Origin: Theocolax elegans
Taxonomy: Eukaryota > Arthropoda > Insecta > Hymenoptera > Cerocephalidae
Assembly (NCBI GenBank): GCA_026168455.1
Contig: CM047425.1
Location: 26,467,058-26,531,057, forward strand
Length of the DNA stretch: 64,000 bases
Direction: 5' to 3'
Part shown: positions 29,726-38,427 of the stretch, in pieces
How positions within the stretch are numbered: the stretch's first letter is position 1
Layout of the letters: the number at the start of each line of letters is the position of its first letter
Notes under the pieces: model-generated
What the model was told of the DNA's origin: nothing
The model's database searches: none
What the model saw: the letters and a program-made list of their open reading frames with translations, nothing else
Translations under genes and position numbers: made by a program

Positions 29726-32376
29726 AATTTGACACAAACGAATCGTATGAAATCTACGAGCAAGAACAAAAAAATGAAAGAAATCAAAATGGCAACGACA
29801 AAAACCTATACAATCACAGTGAAAAAGAACAAGAGTTATATGACGATTATAAAAATGACGAAATACAAGTACATCAGATCGACGAGGAGTCGGATCTAAG
29901 GAATAATACATGTAAAGCAAGTGAAAATTGTTATGGATTAATGAAGGAAGAACAATTACAAATAAATAATGGAAAAGCGCAGTCACGGGTATGTGATGTG
30001 ACTGAGCTACGTATTAAAGAGAAATTTGATGAAATTACTGAAAATTATGGTATTATTGAAGCACCATTGTTCGATAGGATGGCTGAGAGTCCCTCCTGTA
30101 CTAATTATGAAAACGAAGTTGACCTGAAGTATGATATTGAAAATGAAATAAAAAATGAAGAAAATTTATTGAATAAGACATTCAATAATTGTCGAGTACA
30201 AATGGTTAATGAAATCGAGGAGGGCGATAAATGCGGACCTCGTGAAAATAAGGAAAATTTTGTTGATAAAAAGATGAATTGTCGAGTACAAATGGATTAT
30301 GAAATCGAGGAGGGCGATAAATGCGGACCTCGTAAAAATAAGGAAGATTTTGTTGATAAAAAGACGAATTGTCGAGTACAAATGGATTATGAAATCGAGG
30401 AGGGCGATAAATGCGGACCTCGTGAAAATAAGGAAGATTTTGTTGATAAAAAGATGAACTGTCCAGTACGAATGGATTACGAAATCGAGGAGGGCAATAA
30501 ATGCGGACCTCGTGATAAAAATGTTAGTAAATTGAATAACAAAGAATTGGTTATGTCGGGGGAAGAGTTAGATACTATCCCGAAAACCGAAATATTATGG
30601 ATAAACAAACAAGGAACTGAAGAAACTGAAAATGAGATAAATAATGAGAATTTAATAAACATACAGGAAGAAAATGAACAGGAGGAGGACCCTAGCGATT
30701 TTTTATTGAATGAACGAGTTATAAACGAAAATTTACGAAGCGAATTTGTCGAAGCCATATACGAAAACGAAATGAATAACAGTTATTTGGTTTATTCAAA
30801 TAAACCTTATATTAATAATTTTTATAGTTATGAAAGTGAAGAGGTCGACATACACGACATTTCTGACGATCGATCTGAAGCGAGGATACTTAACATAACG
30901 GAGGATACGAGTACACTTAATCGTAATGAACGATTAAAAGAAGCATTGCATTTTGATAAAATGGACGAGGAACAAAGACAATCTATAGAGAATTTAATTG
31001 ATAAATATTCGGATTGTTTCTGTCTAAAAGGAGAAAAATTAGGCGTTACAAATGCTATAGAACATAAGATACCGACTGTCGACGACATACCAATCACAGC
31101 TAAGCCATATAGATTTCCTCATGCTCTCAAAAGCGAACTTGATAAACAATTAAAAGAAATGATTGAAGGAGACATAATTGAACCGTCAAGTTCCAATTAT
31201 ACATCACCTGTTTTTCTAGTAACAAAGAAGCCTGATAGTCAGGGTAATAAACGATACCGACTAGTTGTCGATTTTCGACAATTAAACGATAAAACCGTAA
31301 AAGATCGATACCCATTACCTAATATACTAGATATTATCGATCAAATCGGACCAGAAAATCGTGTATTCACCGTCTTGGATTTATGTCAAGGATTTTTACA
31401 AGTTCCGTTAGCTCAAGAAGATCGACATAAAACAGCTTTTGCATCTTCATTCGGTTTATTTCAATTTAAACCAATGCCTATGGGATTATGCAATTCTCCA
31501 ACCACTTTTCAAAGAATGATTGATCGTGTTTTCGAGGGCATGCAAGGCAAAGAAATATTTTTATTCCTTGACGACGCAGTTATATACGCTAAAAATATTC
31601 AGGAGCATAACCAAAAGTTTGAAAAATTTTTGCAAAGAGTACGCGCCGCAAACCTGAAATTACAGACAGACAAATGCGAATTTTTAAAGAGAGAAGTAGT
31701 GTATCTGGGACACGTACTATCACAAGACGGGGTTTTGCCGGATCCAAAAAAATTAGAAGCAGTAAAAAAATTTCCAATTCCAAAGACAGTGAAAAACATA
31801 CGTCAATTTTTAGGATTAGCAGGTTATTATAGACGATTCATTGCGAATTTTTCGGGTATTGCTAGACCGTTAAGTAATTTATTAAAGAAAGACGCACCCT
31901 TCCTATGGTCCAGCGAGGTGCAAAAGGCATTCGATGATTTAAGAGAAAAATTGTGTAAACAACCAATACTACAAATCGCAGATTTTAATAAACCATTTAT
32001 AGTGACTTGTGACGCTAGCGGTACAGCAATAGGAGCAATATTATCACAAGGAGAGGTGGGAACCGACCTACCAGTTGCTTATGTTTCACGAGTATTAAAC
32101 AAAGCCGAGCAAAAATATGATACTTATTCAAGGGAAGCATTAGCCATACTGTATGCCGTTACTCAGTTCGATTGCTATCTAAGAGGCCGTCGTTTCCTCA
32201 TTATAACAGATCATAAACAACTTGTTTGGTTTAAAAACTCAGTAGATCCGACATCTAGAGTTAGTAGATGGAGAATAAAACTGAATGCATACGACTTTGA
32301 CATCGTATACAAAGCCGGTAAAAGTAACGTTAATGCTGACGCGTTATCAAGAAATCCAATAGAAGAACCCGTTTAA
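29674..32376 (+). CDS. pol: Gypsy Pol, reverse transcriptase and RNase H
   Basis: From 29674 an acidic ~340-residue spacer with a four-fold 30-residue repeat leads to the RT. RT motifs: RYRLVVDFRQLND, VFTVLDLCQGFLQVPL (first catalytic Asp), MPMGLCNSPTTFQRM and FLFLDDAVIY (LDD at 31567-31575). The connection follows (IRQFLGLAGYYRRF), then RNase H: VTCDASGTAIGA, YSREALAILYAV, ITDHKQLVW and NADALSR. The first ATG is at 29941. All catalytic residues I can check are present. It ends at a stop 17 bases before the integrase frame, in a small local duplication (CCCGTTAAAA) that also changes the frame. Confidence 0.92.
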   Translation, partial: LRTSSDFQLHENDETFIKFDTNESYEIYEQEQKNERNQNGNDKNLYNHSEKEQELYDDYKNDEIQVHQIDEESDLRNNTCKASENCYGLMKEEQLQINNGKAQSRVCDVTELRIKEKFDEITENYGIIEAPLFDRMAESPSCTNYENEVDLKYDIENEIKNEENLLNKTFNNCRVQMVNEIEEGDKCGPRENKENFVDKKMNCRVQMDYEIEEGDKCGPRKNKEDFVDKKTNCRVQMDYEIEEGDKCGPRENKEDFVDKKMNCPVRMDYEIEEGNKCGPRDKNVSKLNNKELVMSGEELDTIPKTEILWINKQGTEETENEINNENLINIQEENEQEEDPSDFLLNERVINENLRSEFVEAIYENEMNNSYLVYSNKPYINNFYSYESEEVDIHDISDDRSEARILNITEDTSTLNRNERLKEALHFDKMDEEQRQSIENLIDKYSDCFCLKGEKLGVTNAIEHKIPTVDDIPITAKPYRFPHALKSELDKQLKEMIEGDIIEPSSSNYTSPVFLVTKKPDSQGNKRYRLVVDFRQLNDKTVKDRYPLPNILDIIDQIGPENRVFTVLDLCQGFLQVPLAQEDRHKTAFASSFGLFQFKPMPMGLCNSPTTFQRMIDRVFEGMQGKEIFLFLDDAVIYAKNIQEHNQKFEKFLQRVRAANLKLQTDKCEFLKREVVYLGHVLSQDGVLPDPKKLEAVKKFPIPKTVKNIRQFLGLAGYYRRFIANFSGIARPLSNLLKKDAPFLWSSEVQKAFDDLREKLCKQPILQIADFNKPFIVTCDASGTAIGAILSQGEVGTDLPVAYVSRVLNKAEQKYDTYSREALAILYAVTQFDCYLRGRRFLIITDHKQLVWFKNSVDPTSRVSRWRIKLNAYDFDIVYKAGKSNVNADALSRNPIEEPV
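30184..30520 (+). repeat. In-frame 90 bp minisatellite between protease and RT
   Basis: Four units of 30 residues, each with EIEEGDKCGPR and KNKEDFVDKK-type wording. The older inverted copy has two. The unit number can change without breaking the frame. Confidence 0.9.
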
Positions 32377-32392
32377 AACCCGTTAAAACCCG

Positions 32393-34126
32393 TTGGAAAC
32401 ACGCAGTCGTGCAGGAAAAATAACACGGCCAAACTACAACGAAAAGAGAGCAAAACGACCCAACAAGTCAAATATATCAAAAGAACCAGTCAAAAACCTT
32501 CCTATAATACAAGAAGTCACAGAGGAAATTGAAACGATAGTCAACTCAGACAAAAGATTACAACCCATGGAGATAGACAATTTTAACAACAAGTTTGACG
32601 AGTCCTGGGAAGAGAAGAATGTTTACGAAGAACCAAATGATGAAAAGAAATTCATTGAAGTTAAAGAACAACTCTTTATGAGAAAAGATAATTACGTTTA
32701 TTTCATAACTACGACTGGAATGCCTTTAGATGAAGGATCCAGAAATTTGGCTTCCAAATTATTACTACCTCCTTTTTCCAATTTAAATCCAGGAGAAATA
32801 AGAATCAATAACAAAAACGGAAAAATGCATTTTGCTATGGTGTTACGTGACGAAGAGCGACTGAGTACTTCAGAAATTATTAATAATCTAAAAACGAATC
32901 TATTAAATTTGAAAAATATTATATTAAAAGAAAAATTACGTTCAATAAGTATCGCGAAGAGCGAATTTATTGAAAACGTTTCATGGAATGAAATATTGAA
33001 ACAAATAAGTATAACTCTACGAAAAATTAATGTAAAAATAATTATTTGTTTAGGATTCATAAAATGTGTGGAAGAAAGTAATAGGGAAAATATTATTCGC
33101 GAAATGCACGAGTCTGCTTGTGCAGGGCATAAAGGGGTAACAAAAACCTATAAACGTATAAAGCAACGTTTTTATTGGCCAGATATTAAGAAAGACGTAC
33201 AAAACTACATTAGACATTGTTTAACTTGCCAACTAAAAAAATTGGTTCGTGTTAAAACTAAACAACGTATGATAATAACAGATACTCCGTACTCGGCTAT
33301 AGAATCCATATCGGTCGATCTTGTGGGACCATTTCCCAGATCTCGAAATAATAACAATAATATATTAACCATTCAATGTAACCTTTCAAAATACTGTATG
33401 GCGATACCCATACCAGACGCGACCGCGGCCACGATCGCCGAAGCGTTAGTCCGTCGACACTTTTCAATTTTTAGTGCCCCGTTGTTAATTATCTCCGACC
33501 AGGGTACCTCATTTATAAGTAGTCTGATGAGAGAAGTAGCGAAAATTTTTAAGATTAAACAAGTTAAAACCACGGCTTATCACCCTCAGTCCAACTCCGT
33601 TGAGCGTTTTCATAGCAGCTTAGCAGATTATTTAAAAACAATGATAGAAAGAAATGACTCATGGGATGAGTTATGCGAATTAGCCGCGTTTTCGTATAAT
33701 ATGTCGGTACATGAGGGTCATCTCTACACACCTTTTGAAATTGTTTTTGCACGAAAAGCGCGACTACCATCAAATGAACATTTAGACCCACGAGAACGAG
33801 TTCCAACGTATGATGATTACATTATAAATTTACGACAACGTTTAAACGAAATACAGGGAATCGCGCGAGAAAAATTAATAGCTTCTAAACATAGGTCAAA
33901 ATTCTATTACGACAGGAAAGCCAATCATCAAGAATTTCAGACAGGGGATAATGTCTGGTTATTAAAAGGAGGGAAGAAATACAAACTAAGCGATCAATAT
34001 ACTGGACCACATTGGATTTTAGAAATAGTTAATGACAAGGGAAATGTAAAAATAGAGCTAGCTCATAATAAAACGAAAATAGTGCATGTTAATAGGTTAA
34101 GATATTCATATATGGAGCCTTTGTAG
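32393..34126 (+). CDS. pol: Gypsy Pol, integrase
   Basis: A lysine-rich N-terminal extension leads to the zinc-binding domain (HESACAGHKG ... HCLTCQ, HHCC). The catalytic core follows: SVDLVGPFPR (Asp), LIISDQGTSF (Asp) and SNSVERFHSSL (Glu). The C-terminal domain has LSDQYTGPHWIL, a GPF/Y-like motif, and ends RLRYSYMEPL. There is no chromodomain. The frame opens without an ATG (32393 is TTG), because the stop and frame change at about 32374-32400 cut it from the RT. The older copy reads through this junction, so the two were one Pol. Catalytic residues are intact. Confidence 0.92.
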   Translation: METRSRAGKITRPNYNEKRAKRPNKSNISKEPVKNLPIIQEVTEEIETIVNSDKRLQPMEIDNFNNKFDESWEEKNVYEEPNDEKKFIEVKEQLFMRKDNYVYFITTTGMPLDEGSRNLASKLLLPPFSNLNPGEIRINNKNGKMHFAMVLRDEERLSTSEIINNLKTNLLNLKNIILKEKLRSISIAKSEFIENVSWNEILKQISITLRKINVKIIICLGFIKCVEESNRENIIREMHESACAGHKGVTKTYKRIKQRFYWPDIKKDVQNYIRHCLTCQLKKLVRVKTKQRMIITDTPYSAIESISVDLVGPFPRSRNNNNNILTIQCNLSKYCMAIPIPDATAATIAEALVRRHFSIFSAPLLIISDQGTSFISSLMREVAKIFKIKQVKTTAYHPQSNSVERFHSSLADYLKTMIERNDSWDELCELAAFSYNMSVHEGHLYTPFEIVFARKARLPSNEHLDPRERVPTYDDYIINLRQRLNEIQGIAREKLIASKHRSKFYYDRKANHQEFQTGDNVWLLKGGKKYKLSDQYTGPHWILEIVNDKGNVKIELAHNKTKIVHVNRLRYSYMEPL

Positions 34127-34683
34127 TGCCTAAACATAGGTATATAATATATAATAGCCCCAATGCGCTTGAAAATATGTATACGCACTTATATATATAT
34201 TTTACAGTTCTAAAAGGTTGTTAATAGAATAATATTTATTATCTTGTAATCACAATTGGCATACATTCAACTTAAAATAAAATTATTTCAATTTATCTGA
34301 CTTTATACAAAAAAAAACGATATAAAAATAATATATATATATCTAAATTAACGACGAAAATAAACTACAAGGAAATAATATTTTTATTATACAGAAAGAT
34401 CATTACAAGAAAAGCATACACTCACTTAGATGTAATAAATACGCGATTATTAAATTAGAAACGAATAAGGCAAATAAAAAAAAAATAAGGTCTTTTTCTC
34501 TTTACTCTTCTCGCCTAAGATAACAATGATGTTAATGTACAAAGGAAAGTAAGAAAAAGGTTTAAATTTTCAATGTCAGTTGAGCTTAGTCAAATTTAAA
34601 TTTAACAGCTATAAAAAAAAATGATTTACAATAAAATAGAATCATTGGAGTCTAACACATCACTAAACCTAAAACCTATATCC

Positions 34684-35207
34684 TATCCTTCCTAAGGAGT
34701 GCTTGATTGCACCCTTTCCTCCTCGTTGCGGTAAATGCTCCAGCAACACTGTCACTTATCCTTCCTAAGGAGTGCTTGATTGCACCCTTTCCTCCTCGTT
34801 GCGGTAAATGCTCCAGCAACACTGTCACTTATCCTTCCTAAGGAGTGCTTGATTGCACCCATTCCTCCTCGTTGCGGTAAATGCTCCAGCAACACTGTCA
34901 CTTATCCTTCCTAAGGAGTGCTTGATTGCACCCATTCCTCCTCGTTGCGGTAAATGCTCCAGCAACACTGTCACTTATCCTTCCTAAGGAGTGCTTGATT
35001 GCACCCTTTCCTCCTCGTTGCGGTAAATGCTCCAGCAACACCGTCACTTATCCTTCCTAAGGAGTGCTTGATTGCACCCTTTCCTCCTCGTTGTGGTAAA
35101 TGCTCCAGCAACACCGTCACTTATCCTTCCTAAGGAGTGCTTAGTTGCACCCTTTCCTCCTCGTTGCGGTAAATGCTCCAGCAACACCGTCACTTATCCT
35201 TCCTACA
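34684..35207. repeat. 73 bp tandem array, 7 copies, in the gypsy 3' region
   Basis: Units start TATCCTTCCTAAGGAGTGCT and contain CCTCCTCGTTGCGGTAAATG. The spacing between the first two is exactly 73. Copies differ by single bases, so the array expanded recently. It is absent from the older inverted copy, which lacks this whole region. Confidence 0.92.
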
Positions 35208-36343
35208 TACCATTCAAAATGTAAACGTATATAAATAATTACAACTGAACTCACCTTGACTCTAGTAATTCTGTTAATTAGTCATACGTCCTTACAGGAC
35301 CCCCAGGTATAAATAAATTCGGTGAGTTTGGCATACTAAAAACAAAAAAATCTAACACTAGATTCAATGGACATTGGAGAATAAGTACAACAAAATAACG
35401 ATTGCAAAGAAACGAGAAGAGGAGGGAAAAGAAAGATCTTTTAAAATTAATAAAAAAAAGGGTTGAAAACTTCATTAATTACAGTAATCAAGTAAAGTAA
35501 ACTCACCAATAGTATCAATATACATGTCGGATAAAATTATCGATTCATATTTATAAGAATATTTCTAATATTGATTTTAATAAAAAAAAATGCAGAAAAT
35601 TCGATTAATTTGATAATTTTGTGGATAAGGTTCAAAATTCAACTATTAATAAAAATAATAATTAAAATTGTACAATTTAGTGTCTATGCCAATGTAGTTC
35701 ATACTAGTGTTCAATCTAATACTTTGTTCATAAATACTGATTTAAACAAACTATGTATATAAAAGAAAAAGGTTTAAAAAAATAAAAACAACATTTATTT
35801 TCATACGATTAATTCCATACGATTATTCAGTTTTTATATAGAACTAGTAATATAAAACCTAAGACAGGCACATTAGAAGATTTTCCTCTTATTTATAAAC
35901 AATAGGTATGCTAATTGTTTCGAATGGTATAAAAAAAAACGTACATAACAAATAAATTTTAAAATTTTATAAATCAATTTAGGATATCCAATGATAATTG
36001 ATACAGATAAATAATATTTTTCTCATGTTAATATTACCAATAAAACAATGTGTAGCAAAAAAAATTTACAAAAATAATATAATTAGTAGTAAAATTCTGG
36101 TGAATTTATTTAAATATTATTCAAAATTAATATTTTTTCATTGGAGACTAAAAAGTAAATAAATTCAAACGATTTGTTTCATTTACTTGAACATAACAAA
36201 TAAGTTTCTACAGTTGTTAGTTTAAATATAATCAAGAAAACGACGAATATTTAAATTTTTCCTCAAAAAAATAAAAATAAAAAGAGTGTAAATTAGTCAT
36301 TTTAACGTGAAACATAATGGAATTAAGCGAATAAAAACGAACG

Positions 36344-36571
36344 TTGCTGCCACAATTCTATGATACGCAAGCATTGGACAGTTCTGTAACTTCTTGGGTT
36401 ACTCTGTCGTATCGTATATTCAGTGTAGTCCACTCTTTCTCCCAAGATATAGGAGGATGGTTCTACATGGGCCTACTTAGCCTACTCAATTTTCGCACTG
36501 TCACTTATGTATTGCCCATTTTTATTTTTTCATTTGTATTGATTGTATCTTTTTCTTATGAAACTAAATGA
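36344..36571 (+). other. Short ORF with a C-terminal hydrophobic segment in the env position
   Basis: About 75 codons with no ATG. It contains GGWFYMGLLSLLNF and a hydrophobic run YVLPIFIFSFVLIVSF followed by a short basic/polar tail, which could be a membrane helix. It might be the last remnant of an envelope-like gene or chance in AT-rich DNA. I favour chance or deep decay. Confidence 0.2.
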
Positions 36572-36684
36572 ACTATTTCTCAATTATATATTATATTATA
36601 TTAAAAGTGAATCTTTGTTTATAATGGCTGAAAAGAAAATTTAAAAAAAAAAAAAGTCAAAAAATTATGTGTTCGTTTTATTTT

Positions 36685-36705
36685 GGGGGGGGGGGGGAGG
36701 GGGAG
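36685..36705 (+). other. G-run, second purine tract
   Basis: Thirteen G, then A, five G, AG. It is upstream of the real polypurine tract by ~750 bp and is not followed by an LTR. It could fold as a quadruplex or act as an extra plus-strand primer; both are inference. Confidence 0.5.
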
Positions 36706-37442
36706 CGAAGAAAATCAAATTTTCTTCACTCCTAATCTTTTTATAAAAATATATATAGATATATTATGAAGATAGGATGTACTAACATTGTTCACATTGA
36801 AGGGAGAACCTATATTGCATAAGAACAAGAAATTTTTTTTTTCTTCTCTTCAACAATTCGTAATAGTAGAATTATTAATTGAATAAATGTAAAAAAAAAG
36901 GAAACTAATCTCTACCTCTTTTCTTTGACTTTTTAGAAAATATATATGTAAGCATACAAAAATTATAGAAGAAAATTGAAAATTTTGTAAAAAAAAATGT
37001 GGCTACGAGAAAAAAACTTCTAGTAACATATATTTTTAACATGACTTGATGTATACTAAAAATTAGGGGTACAAACTAAAGATATATAATTTTTTTTGTT
37101 AACTATAGAAAATACATTTAATAATAATTATACAATTTTTCGGAATATCTAGGATAAAAATTGTAATAATAAAACTTTTTAGGTACGTATCTATTTGTAT
37201 AGGTGAATTATATCAACACTGTTAAACTGTTTGAAATAATATACTCGAAGTATGTAACATAATAACAAACGAAGTTGAACTACGAAATAAATAATTGTAA
37301 TATGGTTTATAAAGTTCACCATAAGAAATAAAGAAAAGTCAATCGAAATAATGTTTATAATTTAAAATTAAGTATGATATCTTATGTCAAGAGAAATAAT
37401 AATATAATAATAATTTTGTTTAACGACGAGGGCGTCGTTTTT

Positions 37443-37456
37443 AAAAAGGGGGGGAG
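37443..37456 (+). promoter_or_regulatory. Polypurine tract of the gypsy
   Basis: AAAAAGGGGGGGAG lies one base before the 3' LTR. This is the expected primer site for plus-strand DNA synthesis. Confidence 0.9.
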
Positions 37457-38427
37457 TTGTCGCGTCCCGACGAAAATTATATTATTATTTTTCGTAAAAA
37501 GTACTGCGTAGTTTAGAATAAAAATACGGCGTAGAAGACGAACGAAATAAGGTTGATAAAGAATGATTCTAAGTAAGTGCAGTAATATAAAATATAATTT
37601 ATAGAGCTAAAGGACAGATTAGTTTACGAGTGTTCCAAACGAAATAGAGACTGATAAGTAGAGTTAAAGATATTATTCGAAGCCAATACGCGTATAAGCG
37701 GGATCGCCGATAGTGAGATCGAAACGAAGGGTTGCGCAAGAGTTTTTTTGTACTGCACTATAAAATGAATGCTCGGAGAAGAACCGGCAATGGGAAACAT
37801 CGACTAGAAAATTCGAGCATTAGAAGGAAGTAATAAATTAAGCCGTTCTTTGGATAACGTCGCAGTAATAAAAGGGGGACAGCAAATTCTCCGAATTAAC
37901 TACGAAGCGATACAGAGAATGCATGGGATTCGATAATTTTTAACTACGCACATCTAACGGTCCAATCGGGTGCAAGCACAGAAAAATCGAGAACTACTTA
38001 CACATCTCCATATAAGGCAAAGTGTAAGACAAGGCGAAGCGTAAGACAAGGACAGATGCATAGGATTTTAGGGTATATAAAGAGGACCCAGAAGAGACAC
38101 AGGCACTCCTAAATTTTCATCTAAAGCTTTCGCAAGGCGAAGCTCTGCTGGACAACTCTTTGATTTTTATCCGAGGGCGTGGCTCTGCTACTTGAACTTT
38201 AAGTAATACGTATTAAAAATCACAAGAGAAATCGAGACGTATCATTGACATCTACAAGTCATAGTCGAGGAACTACGACTTCGACATCTGGAAATCGTCG
38301 AGCTCCAACAGCATACACATCTAACGTCGACGCCCGCAGGTCTAGCAGGACATTATACGGCAATCTGACACCGCTACCCACGTTCAAGGCGGACCTTCGT
38401 TCTTCACCGAATATACACACACATATA

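Larger units (their letters stand above)
34127..37442 (+). other. Non-coding 3' region of the gypsy, with no convincing env
   Basis: 3.3 kb between the integrase stop and the polypurine tract. Apart from the 73 bp tandem array, it is AT-rich with a few frames under 80 codons. The position is where some gypsy elements carry an envelope gene, but I see no signal peptide, furin site or long ectodomain. Confidence 0.7.

Noticed and set aside
34127..37442. Envelope gene behind pol in the central gypsy
   Set aside because: No long frame, signal peptide or cleavage site; only one short hydrophobic frame at 36344-36571, which is too weak to support a call.
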